DNA of 64,000 bases from Sophora flavescens (Eukaryota > Streptophyta > Magnoliopsida > Fabales > Fabaceae), in contig CM061066.1 of the NCBI GenBank assembly GCA_030762895.1, positions 11,961,751 through 12,025,750 of the forward strand, in the 5' to 3' direction. Each line of letters begins with the position of its first letter. Within the stretch, counting starts at the first letter, position 1. Of the stretch, positions 46,601 to 57,200 are shown one piece after another. The position numbers and the translations under genes were made by a program. The notes beneath the pieces were generated by a model, which saw only the letters and a list, made by a program, of their open reading frames with translations, was not told where the DNA came from and did no database searches.

Positions 46601-49200
46601 TGGGCTTAAGATGAGTAAGTTATGTCCATTTAAGTGAAGGAACAACATGGACTACGCACTGATCAGCGCCAGAGAACTTGGGACCCAATTTATCCTTATT
46701 TTGGCCTAATTTGATAATTCTTGTGAAACCCGAAATTGTAGGTCTCTTCCTTATCTTTCTAGGGACAACATGATCACCAAAATCCGATATTTGTAGCTCT
46801 AGTTATGCTTTGCGCAAGGCAACAAGGTCAGAATGAGTGAAAAATCGGAAAATTAACAATGTTTAGTAATTATGCCCAATAATGTAAAAGCAAAAACAAT
46901 GATTGTAAAAGTTACCTAATTTCTGTCTCTCTCTGGCTTGTACGGCTGTAAACAACTATTTATGCTTATTAATCTTGACCTAACCCAATACCAAATTAAG
47001 GGCCTCTGAAAAAGCTTTCCAACAAGGTATCATATGCCTTAATTGGGCTTAAGAGTAGTAAGTTAGGTCCATTTAAGTGAAGGAAAATCATGGATTGCGC
47101 ACTTATCCGCGCTTGAGAACCCGGGACCCAATTTAGCCTTGATTTTGGCCTAATTTGATAATTCTTGTGAAACATGAAGTTGTCGGTCCCTTCCTTATCT
47201 TTCTAAGACCAGCAAGATCACCAAAATCTGATATATGTGGCTCTAGTTATGCTCTGTTAAGGCAACAAGGTTAGGATGAGTGAAAAATCCGAAAATTAAC
47301 AATGTTAGCAATTAAGCCCAATAATGTAAAAGCAACAAAATGATTGTAAAAGTTGTCTAATTTCCATCTATCTCTGACTTGTGCTGCTGTAAACTGCTAC
47401 TTATGCTTATTAATCAAGACCTAATACTAGATCAAAATAAGGGCCTCTGAATAAGCTTTCCAACAAGGTATCATATGCCTTAATTGGGCTTAAGATGAGT
47501 AGGTTAGGCCCATTTAAGTGAAGGAACATCATGGACTGCTCACTGATCCGTGCCAGAGAACTCGGGACCCAATTTAGCGTTGATTTTGGCCTAATTTGAT
47601 AATTCTTGTGAAGCTTGAAGTTGTAGGTATCTTCCTTATCTTTCTAGTGACAACAAGATCACCAAAATCCTATCTGTAGCTCTAGTTATGCTCTGCGCAA
47701 GGCAACAAGGTCAGGATGAGTGAAAAATCCGAAAATTAACAATGTTTAGCAATTGAGCCCAATAATGTAAAAGAAAAAACAATGATTGGAAAGGTTGTCT
47801 AATTTTCGTCTATCTCTGGCTTGTGCGGCTGTAAACTGCTATTTATGCTTGTTAATCTTGACCTAACCCTTGACCAAATTAAGGGCCTCTGAATAAGCTT
47901 CCCAACAAGGTATCATATGCCTTCATTCGGCTTAAGGTGAGTATGTTTGGCCCATTTAAGTGACAGAACATCATGGACTGGGCACTGATCTGCGCCAGAG
48001 AACTCGGGACCCAATTTAGCCTTGATTTTGGCCTAATTTGACAATTCTTGTGACACTTGAAATTGTAGGCCTCTTCCTTATCTTTCTTGGGATAGCAAGA
48101 TCACCAAAATCCGATATATGTAGCTCTAGTTATGCTCTACGCAAGGCAACAAGGTAAGCATGAGTGAAAAATCCGAAAATTAACAATGTTTAGCAATTAA
48201 ACCCAATAATGTAAAAGCAAAAACAATGATTGTAAAAGTTGTCTAATTTCCGTCTCTCTCTGGCTTGTGTTGCTGTAAACAGCTATTTATGCTTATTAAT
48301 CTTGACCTAACCCTAGACCAAATTAAGGGTCTCTGAATAAGATTTCCAACAAGGTATCATATTCCTTAATTGGGCTTAAGATGAGTAAGTTATGTCCATT
48401 TAAGTGAAGGAACAACATGGACTATGCACTGATCAGCTCCAGAGAACTTGGGACCCAATTTATCCTTGATTTTGGCCTAATTTGATAATTCTTGTGAACC
48501 CGAAATTGTAGGTCTCTTCCTTATCTTTCTAGGGACAACAAGATCACCAAAATCCGATATTTGTAGCTCTAGTTATGCTCTGCGCAAGCCAACAAGGTCA
48601 GGATGAGTGAAAAATCCGAAAATTAACAATGTTTAGTAATTATGCCCAATAATGTAAAAGCAAAAACAATGATTGTAAATGTTACCTAATTTCTGTCTCT
48701 CTCTGGCTTGTACGGCTGTAAACAACTATTTATGCTTATTAATCTTGACCTAACCCAATACCTAATTAAGGGCCTCTGAAAAAGCTTTCCAACAAGGTAT
48801 CATATGCCTTAATTGGGCTTAAGATTGGTAAGTTAGGTCCATTTAAGTGAAGGAAAATCATGGACTGCGCACTTATCCACGCTTGAGAACCCGGGACCCA
48901 ATTTAGCCTTGATTTTGGCCTAATTTGATAATTCTTGTGAAACATGAAGTTGTAGGTCCCTTCCTTATCTTTCTAAGACTAGCAAGATCACCAAAATCTG
49001 ATATATGTAGCTCTAGTTATGCTCAGTTAAGGCAACAAGGTTAGGATGAGTGAAAAATCCAAAAATTAACAATGTTTAGCAATTAAACCCAATAATGTAA
49101 ATGAAACAACAATGATTGTAAAAGTTGTCTAATTTCCGTCTCTCTCTGGCTTAATTGGGCTTCAGATGAGTAAGTTAGGCCCATTTAAGTGAAGGAACAT
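37601..49200 (+). repeat. ~444-bp satellite array, middle block
   Basis: About 26 monomers in the same orientation as the left block. The first completes the monomer cut by the CACTA insertion. Subtypes at 39925-41270 match those at 18300-19640 and 1-1340. One monomer near 43600 lacks about 20 bp before CCTGAAATTG. The last monomer is shortened: at 49149-49155 CTCTCTGGCTT joins directly to AATTGGGCTTCAG, deleting roughly 100 bp between two CTT-containing points. The array stops at GAACATCA next to the gypsy fragment. No genes. Confidence 0.95.
45268..49149 (+). repeat. Higher-order repeat, a pentamer followed by a tetramer with a chimeric monomer
   Basis: Monomer starts are near 45268, 45707, 46150, 46594, 47037, 47479, 47922, 48364 and 48808. 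Types run P-Q-R-S-T then P-(Q/R)-S-T. The S type (GAACAACATGGACTA..GATCAG) at 46594 and 48364 is 1,770 bp apart. The T type has GGAAAATCATGG and CTTGAGAACCCGG. The monomer at 47922 starts like R (TTCGGCTTAAGGTGAGTA), then matches Q (GTGACAGAACATC..CTGGGCACTGATC), then ends like R (GTGTTGCTGTAAACAGC). Confidence 0.85.
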
Positions 49201-49202
49201 CA

Positions 49203-51068
49203 AGCTTGTTGAAAAATGATGCCATTTTCAACTTTGATGACAACTGCAAAAAGGCGTTTGATTTCCTGAAGAAGGCACTGACCTCTAGCCCCATCATCCA
49301 GCCCCCTGACTGGACCCTCCCTTTTGAGCTCATGTGTGACGCTTATAACTATGTTGTGGGGGCAGTCCTTGCACAAAGGGTGGGCAAGGCTGCCCATGTG
49401 ATCTATTATGCTTGTAGAACTTTGGATGTTGCACAGGCTATTTACACCACTACTGAAAAGGAACTTCTAGCTATTGTTTTTGCTCTTGATAAATTTAGAT
49501 CATATTTGCTAGGTTCCAAGGTTGTTGTTTTCACTGACCATGCATCTTTGAAGTACTTGTTGAAGAAACCAAAAGCAAAACCGAGATTGATTCGGTGGAT
49601 GTTGTTGCTCCAAGAATTTAATGTGGAGATTAAGGACAAGAGTGGAGCTGAGAACTTGGTGACTGATCACTTGAGCAGAATAGAAAGGGATGAAAATCCT
49701 TCTCCCATCCAGGATGACTTTCCTGATGAGCAGCTTTTACAGTTGCATGGGGTAACTCCTTGGTTTGCTGATATTGTTAACTATCTTGTTGATAGTGTTT
49801 TTCTGACAGGTGCAACTAGGTCACAAGTCCACAAACTCAAGAGTGACGCCAAGTACTATGTTTGGGATGATCCATTTCTTTGGAAATTTGGCAGTGATTA
49901 GGTAATTAGAAAATGTGTCCCCGACTATGAGATTGAGTCTATTTTACATTTTTCTCATGCCTCTCATGTAGGGGGACACTTTGGGCCACAAAGGACTGCA
50001 AGGAAAGTCCTAGACTCAGGTTTTTATTGGCCCACCATTTTTAGAGATGCATATGAGGTTTACCGGACTTGTAAAGAGTGTCAGACAGCAGGTACAGCCA
50101 TCACTCGTAAGAGTGAAATGCCTCAGCAGCCTATGCTTTTCTGTGAGGTGTTTGATGTGTGGGTAATTCACTTTATGGGTCCTTTCCCTGCATCTTTTGG
50201 TTTTCTCTATATTTTATTGGCTGTTGACTATGTTTCAAAGTGGGTGGAAGCTATCCCCACTAGGACTGATGATTCTAGAGTTGTTGCAAATTTTGTCAGG
50301 TCCAATATTTTTTGCAGGTTCGGCATACCTCGTGCTATCATAAGTGACCAAGGCACTCATTTCTGCAACCGCACCATGGAAGCTTTACTCCGGAAGTATG
50401 GATTTGTGCACATGGTCTCCACTGCATACCATCCCCAAACTAATGGGCAGCATGAGATCTCAAACAGGGAGATCAAACAGATCTTAGAGAAAGTGGTGCA
50501 GCCAAGTAGGAGGGACTGGAGCCGCCGTCTAGAAGACTCACTTTGGGCTCAAAGAACAGCTTTTAAGACAACAATAGGGATGTCCCCCTATAGACTTGTG
50601 TTCGGTAAGGTGTGTCATCTGCCTGTGGAAGTTGAACACCGTGCTTATTGGGCGGTCAAAAGCTGTAACTTGGAAATGCAAAAAGCAGCCATTGAAAGGA
50701 AACTCCAATTGCAACAGCTTGAAGAGCTTAGGCTGGAAGCCTATGAAAGCTCTCGAATTTATAAAGAGAAAACTAAGCACTTCCATGATAGGATGATTTC
50801 TAGGAAGGAATTCTTTGTGGGCCAATAGGTTTTATTGTTTAACTCCCGCCTGAAAGTGATGGCTGGGAAACTTCGATCCACGTGGGTTGGCCCATTTGTT
50901 GTCACTAATGTTTTCCCTCATGGTGCAGTAGAAATAAAGAGTGCAGGTAGCAACAAAGTTTTTAAGGTTAACGGGCAGCGCTTGAAGCTATTCCATGAGA
51001 GCTCGGTGCCTGAAGATGCTACTGTTGAGGAGCTCTCCTTGGGAGAGCCCACCTACACTACAACTTGA
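49203..51068 (+). pseudogene. Gypsy pol fragment: RNase H and integrase, with stops
   Basis: One frame is open from the junction to 51068 except for TAG at 49899-49901 and TAG at 50826-50828. RNase H residues: Asp in LMCDAYN, Glu in TEKELLAI, Asp in VVFTDHASL and Asp in VTDHLSRI. Then comes a short linker and the zinc-binding HHCC part of integrase (HASHVGGHFG..., CKECQ; 49955-50085). The integrase core follows: VWVIHFMGPFP near 50157, where the first catalytic Asp of the DDE triad is replaced by His; Asp in IISDQGTHF; and Glu in NGQHEISNREIK. The C-terminal part (LRSTWVGPFVVTNVFPHGAV) is typical of gypsy integrases without a chromodomain. Both stops fall where a Gln codon would fit a single C-to-T change. 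It cannot make active integrase. Confidence 0.92.
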
Positions 51069-52510
51069 TCGGGGAACACCTTCTCCTTTCCCTCACTCTT
51101 GTTTTATATCTATGTTCTTTCATTGAGGACAATGTATGTTTTAAGTGTGGGGGAGGGAACCACTTGTTTTGTTTTTGTTTCCTTGTTTGTGTTACTTTGA
51201 GTCGTTGTGTGTGAGTCTTGTGTCGGTGAGCTTGTTGGGTTTCAATCAGATGTTGCATAGATGAATTGCATGATATGTGTTGACTGTTGATGATTTTCCC
51301 CTAGGTCTTAAAAATTGAAAATTGATCCCCATGTGAAAAATTGAAAATTGAACTTTGAGATATTCTGTTGTGATTGTATGATTTATGATAAGTTTGGGGT
51401 GAAGAGTGCACACACTAGGGATTGAATCTCGGTCAAACAATTTGCAAAAAATTGTCCAGGTGAGGATTTGAGCCTCCAACATGTTTTTAATAGTGTGAAT
51501 CACTTTCAAGTTACACTTTCCCGGATTTGCTTGAAGCTCTTCATGGTTTGCATGTTCATGTGTTGCATCAAATGATTTAGGCAATTTTCTTTGAATTAAT
51601 TAATTGGCTTGAAAAGAACCATCCCTAATGCATGTTCCCTAGTTAGCCACATTGAGCCTAATTAGCCTATTGTTTCTTGATGACCTTATGTTATAAGCCA
51701 AAAATCTGGAAAAACCATGTTAACCCAATCTTAGGATTAGGAGATCATGAATGCTTAGCAAGAAAAAGGTTTGCAAGAAGCTAAGTTTGGGGTGGCTGCG
51801 AGGATATGATGTGTTGTTTTGGATTGAGAAAAAGAAAAAAAAAATAAAGGTTGGAGCCAAAGGACAAAAAGAAAAAAAAATAAAAGAACAAAATGTCAAA
51901 AAGGGGTATTAGAAGAAAAAGGTCGTAGTCACCCAAGGCAAAAAGAAAAATGGAAAAAGGAACTTGAGTGGAAATTGAATGTATCAAAATGCTCATGCTC
52001 TCTTAGTTCCTAGGGACTTAAGCCTAGTACCTTTGAATATCCTACCCTTAGCCAGGCCCCATTACAACCTTTAAAAGACCTTTTGATGTTGCATGCATGT
52101 TTTCGTGGAAACCTTGATTGAGATGAAAATCAAATTCATGGGAAGTGCTCTTGAAATGTGAAATTGAGTGAAAGCTTCATAGCCTAGACAAATTGAGCGA
52201 ATGAGTGAAAAATTAAATGCCCTTGTGAGGAAGGCAATTGTTTGAAATTGGTGATTTCCATTTTGTGTGTAACTTGGATCCTCAACTCAGATTACTGATT
52301 GCATGAATGATGGAATTCTCAATGGTTTAAAGTAAATGAATGTGGGGGATTACATTGTTGAAAAAGGGGGGAAACATTTAAGGGAAATTGTTTTACTAGA
52401 ATTGCACGAAATCTGTGCGAAATTGGTTGAACCCTTTAAGCTTGCCAAGTTTGAGTCCTTTTGAGTTTTAGTTTGCTAGGGGACAAACAAAGTCTAAGTT
52501 TGGGGTAGTT
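51069..52510 (+). other. Gypsy internal 3' non-coding region
   Basis: No convincing coding sequence. It contains repeated TAAGTTTGGGGT or similar (51135, 51389, 51783, 52495) and A-rich blocks with AAAAAGAAAAA (51830-51960). The long spacer between pol and the LTR is usual in Athila-like elements, where an additional open frame may occur. None is seen here. Confidence 0.7.
52494..52510 (+). promoter_or_regulatory. Polypurine-tract-like site before the 3' LTR
   Basis: CTAAGTTTGGGGTAGTT directly before TGATCAGCC, which is taken as the LTR start (LTRs begin with TG). It would prime plus-strand DNA synthesis. The match to a strict purine tract is imperfect. Confidence 0.6.
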
Positions 52511-52752
52511 TGATCAGCCTCTGGCTCGACTAGTTTTTAACTAGTAAGACCATAGGTTTTATTCGAGTTTAATCTCGATTTCGCCCAAATTTGGATGTAA
52601 TTGTCCTCAAGTAACATTTTGAGTCTCTTAAGTAGTTTTAGGGTATTTTAGTTGATTTTGAGTCAAATAAAGCGCTTACTGCTATTTCATGTTTTCAGGT
52701 TGATAAGAAAAGCAAGAAGGGAAGAACACCTGAAGCAGAGGCCATCATGCCC

Positions 52753-53127
52753 AGGCCGTGACACTGGTCACGGCCGTGATGAGCTACCCATGGAAGACAG
52801 AAAGGATCACGGCCCAGCCGTGACACACATCACGAGCGTGATGAGGAGATCATGAAAGTCAGAAAGCATCACGGCCCTGGCGTGACATACATCACGGCCC
52901 AGGCGTGACACACATCACGGGCGTGATGAGAAGACCCAGAAAGTCAGAGTTGATCACGGCCCAGCCGTGATGGAGGTCACGGCCGTGAGAGAAAAGCACC
53001 CAAAGTCAGAAGCGATCACGGTCTGGCCGTGATAGGCATCACGGTCGTGACGGACCAGAATTTGAATACGCGCCCTTGACAGAAGTGGTCACGGCCTGGC
53101 CGTGACGGCCATCACGGTCGTGACGCG
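52753..53127 (+). repeat. TCACGGCC/GGCCGTGA palindromic tandem repeat in the LTR U3
   Basis: About six degenerate units of some 60-65 bp. Each contains GATCACGGCC, a short centre, AGCCGTGA and then CATCACGGCCGTGATG, separated by AGAAAGTCAGA-type spacers. It is GC-rich and CpG-rich in an AT-rich setting and lies directly upstream of the TATA box, where LTR enhancers usually are. Confidence 0.88.
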
Positions 53128-53136
53128 CGACCTCTT

Positions 53137-53144
53137 TATAAATA
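53137..53144 (+). promoter_or_regulatory. TATA box of the LTR promoter
   Basis: TATAAATA within CTCTTTATAAATAGGAACG, just after the palindromic repeat array. Transcription would be expected to start roughly 25-35 bp downstream. Confidence 0.7.
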
Positions 53145-53743
53145 GGAACGCAACAGACACAGAAAAGCATCCAATTTTCACAGTTTTACATAATTTTTCT
53201 AGGTTTTGTTATACCCTTGATGGAGAACTAATTCCCTTGGGTTAATCTGCTGTAATCGGGTTCCGCCGACACTTGAGATTCTGTAATTCCTGGATTAAAT
53301 TGCTTCTTCCTTTCAATACTATCCTGTACGTTCTGTTTGCTTAATTCGGGATTATATATAATAGGTATTGATTTGTTTCAATGATTTTATGTTCCTATAT
53401 CTAATCGCGTTTGCTTAATTCGTGTGTGTTCAATCGTGTTTTCTTAATTCACGAGTGCTTCAACCCGTTTTCTTAATTCGGGAATTGGGAACATATATCG
53501 TGTAGTGCCAATTTCGCTTGTTAATTGTTGCTACAATCGAAAAGGGATTAGAATCCTCTTAGGGAATGGGAATTATATGAATCGATGATAGTGGGAAACC
53601 GAGAACAGTAGATTAATCGTTTTGATCATTGATATTCACTTATTTCTTAATTGCACCGTTCTTTTAATTGAATCTCTCAATCTGAACCCCCCCCCCCCCC
53701 CAAACTGATTTTTTTTGCGAGTAACAATCCAAGAGTCCTTGTG

Positions 53744-54243
53744 NNNNNNNNNNNNNNNNNNNNNNNNNNNNNNNNNNNNNNNNNNNNNNNNNNNNNNNNN
53801 NNNNNNNNNNNNNNNNNNNNNNNNNNNNNNNNNNNNNNNNNNNNNNNNNNNNNNNNNNNNNNNNNNNNNNNNNNNNNNNNNNNNNNNNNNNNNNNNNNNN
53901 NNNNNNNNNNNNNNNNNNNNNNNNNNNNNNNNNNNNNNNNNNNNNNNNNNNNNNNNNNNNNNNNNNNNNNNNNNNNNNNNNNNNNNNNNNNNNNNNNNNN
54001 NNNNNNNNNNNNNNNNNNNNNNNNNNNNNNNNNNNNNNNNNNNNNNNNNNNNNNNNNNNNNNNNNNNNNNNNNNNNNNNNNNNNNNNNNNNNNNNNNNNN
54101 NNNNNNNNNNNNNNNNNNNNNNNNNNNNNNNNNNNNNNNNNNNNNNNNNNNNNNNNNNNNNNNNNNNNNNNNNNNNNNNNNNNNNNNNNNNNNNNNNNNN
54201 NNNNNNNNNNNNNNNNNNNNNNNNNNNNNNNNNNNNNNNNNNN
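53744..54243. other. Assembly gap, exactly 500 N
   Basis: A second placeholder of exactly 500 N. The left flank is LTR, the right flank is satellite. The LTR end, any target duplication and any further retroelement sequence are hidden here. Confidence 0.98.
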
Positions 54244-57200
54244 TCGGGAACCCAATTGAGCCTTGATGTTGGCCTAATTTGACAATTCTTGTGACACCTG
54301 AAATTGTAGGTTTCTTCCTTATCATTCTAGGGACAGCAAGATCATCAAAATCCAATATCTGTAGCTCTAGTTATGCTCTGCGCAAGGCAACAAGGCCAGG
54401 ATGAGTGAAAAATTCGAAAATTAACAATGTTTATCAATTAAGCCCAATAATGTAAAAGCAAAAACAATGATTGTAAAAGTTGTCTAATTTTCGTCTCTCT
54501 GTGGCTTTTGCGACTGTAAACTACTATTTATGATTATTAATCATGACCTAATCCTTGACCAAAGTAAGGGCCTCTGAAAAAGCTTTCCAACAAGGTATCA
54601 TATGCCTTAATTGGGCTTAAGATGAGTAAGTTAGGCCCATTTAAGTGAAGGAACATCATGGACTGCACACTGATCCGCGCCAGAGAACTCGGGACCTAAT
54701 ATAGCCTTGATATTGTCCTTATTTGAAAATTCTTGTGGAACCTAAAATTGTAGGACTCTTCCTTATCTTTCTAGGGACAACAAGATCACCAAAATCCTAT
54801 ATCGGTATCTCTAGTTATGCTCTGCGCAAGGCAACAAGGTGAGGATGAGTGAAAAATCCAAAAATTAACAATGTTTAGCAATTAAGCCCAATTAAGCCCA
54901 ATAATGTAAAATCAAAAACAAAGATTGTAAAAGTTGTCTGATTTCTGTCTCACTCTGGCTTGTACGGCTATAAACTGCTATTTATGCTTATTATTCCTGA
55001 CCTATCCCTATACCAAATTAAGGACCTCTGAATAAGTTTTCCAACAAGGTATCATATGCCTTAATTGGGCTTAAGATGAGTAAGTAAGTCCCATTTAAGT
55101 TAAGGAACATCATGGACTGTGCATTGATCCGCACTAGAGAACCCGGGACCCAATTTAGCCTTGATTTTGGCGTAATTTGACAATTCTTGTGAAACCTGAA
55201 ATTTTAGATCTCTTCCTTATCTTTCTAGGGACAGCAAGATAACCAAAATCCGATATCTGTCGCTCTAGTTATGCTATGCGCAAGGCAACAAGGTAAGGAT
55301 GAGTGAAAAAATCGAAAATTAACAATGTTTTGCAATTAAGCCCAATAATGTAAAAGCAAAAATAATGATTGTAAAAGTTGTCTAATTTCGGTCTCTCTCT
55401 GGCTTGTGCGACTATAAACTTCTATTTATGCTTATTAATCATGACCTAACCCTAGACCAAATTAAGGGTCTCTGAATAAGCTTTCCAACAAGGTATCATA
55501 TGCCTTAATTGGGCTTAAGATGAGTAAGTTAGGCCCATTTAAGTGAAGGAACATCATGGACTGCACACTGATCCGCGCCAGAGAACTCGGGACCTAATAT
55601 AGCCTTGATATTGACCTTATTTGATAATTCTTGTGGAACCTAAAATTGTAGGACTCATCCTTATCTTTCTAGGGACAACAAGATCACCAAAATCCTATGT
55701 CGGTAGCTCTAGTTATGCTCTGCGCAAGGCAACAAGGTCAGTATGAGTGAAAAATCCAAAAATTAACAATGTTTAGCAATTAAGCTGAATAATGTAAAAC
55801 CAAAAACAATGATTGTAAAAGTTGTCTGATTTGTCTCACTCGGGATTGTGTGGCTGTAAACATCTATTTATGCTTATTAATCATAACCTAACCCTAGACC
55901 AAATTAAGCACCTCTGAAAAAGCTTTCCAACAAGGTATCATATGCCTTACTTGAGCTTAAGAGGAGTAAGTTAGACCCATATAAGTGAAGGAACATCATG
56001 GACTGCGCACAAATCCGTGCCAGAGAACTCGGGACCCAATTTAGCCATGATTTTGGCCTAATTTGTCAATTCTTGTGAAACATGAAACTATGGGTTTCTT
56101 CCTAATCTTTCTAGGGACATCAAGATCACCAAAATCCGACATCTGTAACTCTAGTTATGATATGCACAAGGCAACAAGATAAGGATGAGTGAAAAATCCG
56201 AAAATTAACAATGTTTAGCAATTAAGCTCACTTAAGCCCAATAATATAAAAGAAAAAACAATGATTGTAAAAAGTTGTCTAATTGTCATCTCTCTATGGC
56301 TTGTGCCACTGTAAACTCCTATTTATGCTTATTAATCATGACCTAACTCTATAGCAAATTAAGGGCCTCTGAATAAGTTTTCCAACAAGGTATCATATGC
56401 CTTATTTGGACTTAAGATGAGTAAGTTAGGCCCATTTAAGTGAAGGAACATCATGGACTGTGCACTGATCCGCGCCAGAGAACTCGGGAGCCAATTTTGC
56501 CATGATTTTGGCCTAATTTGACAATTCTTGTGAAACCTGAAATTGTAAGTCTTTTCCTTATCTCTAATGGGACAGCAAGATCCCCAAAATCCGATATCTG
56601 CAGCTCTATTTATGCTCCGCGCAAGGCAACAAGGTAAGGATGAGTGAAAAACCCAAAAAATAACAATGTTTAGCAATTAAGCCCAATAATGTAAAAGCAA
56701 AAACAATGATTGTAAAAGTTGTCTAATTTCCGTCTCTCTCTGGCTTTTGCGGCTGTAAACTGCTATTTGTGCTCATTAATCCTAACCTAACCCTAGACCA
56801 AATTAAGGGCCTCGGAATAAGCTTTCCAACAAGGTATCATATGCCTTAATTGGGCATAGGATGAGTATGTTAGAACCATTTATGTTTAGGAACATCATGG
56901 ACTACGCACTGATCCTTGCCAGAGAACTCGGGACCCAATTTATCCTTGATTTTCGCTTAATTTGACAATTCATGTGAAACATGAAATTGTAGGTCTCTTC
57001 CTTATCTTTCTAGGGACAACAAGATCACCAAAATCCGACATCTGTAACTCTAGTTATGCTCTGTGCAAGGTAACAAGGTCAGGATGAGTGAAAAATCCGA
57101 AAATTAACAAAGTTGAGCAATTAAGCCCAATTAAGACCAATAATGTAAAAGCAAAAACAATGATTGTAAAAGCCCAATTATCTCTCTCTGGCTTGTGCGG

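Larger units (their letters stand above)
49201..53743 (+). mobile_element. 5'-truncated Ty3/gypsy retrotransposon (Athila-like), into the gap
   Basis: The sequence begins abruptly inside the RNase H-coding part of pol. It continues through integrase, a 3' non-coding region with repeated AAGTTTGGGG motifs, a polypurine-tract-like site and a 3' LTR that runs into the gap at 53744. The 5' LTR, gag, protease and reverse transcriptase are absent. The AAGTTTGGGG-rich 3' region and the polyprotein type are what I associate with the Athila/Tat branch in eudicots, an inference without comparison. Satellite flanks both sides of the gap-containing block, so it is an insertion or rearranged fragment within the array. 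Confidence 0.88.
52511..53743 (+). repeat. Gypsy 3' LTR, partial (right end lost in the gap)
   Basis: Starts TGATCAGCCTCTGG after the polypurine-like site. Holds the palindromic tandem repeat (52753-53127), a TATA box (53137-53144), a leader-like region with four degenerate TTTTCTTAATTCG-type repeats (53335-53480) and a C-run at about 53687-53701. At least 1,233 bp. With no 5' LTR to compare, its end and age cannot be set. Confidence 0.75.

Noticed and set aside
49206..51068. A possible chromodomain at the end of the gypsy integrase
   Set aside because: The reading frame ends shortly after the GPFVVTNVF segment, with no aromatic-cage chromodomain pattern.
51781..51996. Minus-strand Phe-rich 71-codon open frame in the gypsy 3' region
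   Set aside because: Produced by the AAAAAGAAAAA blocks on the plus strand; low-complexity with no support as a gene.
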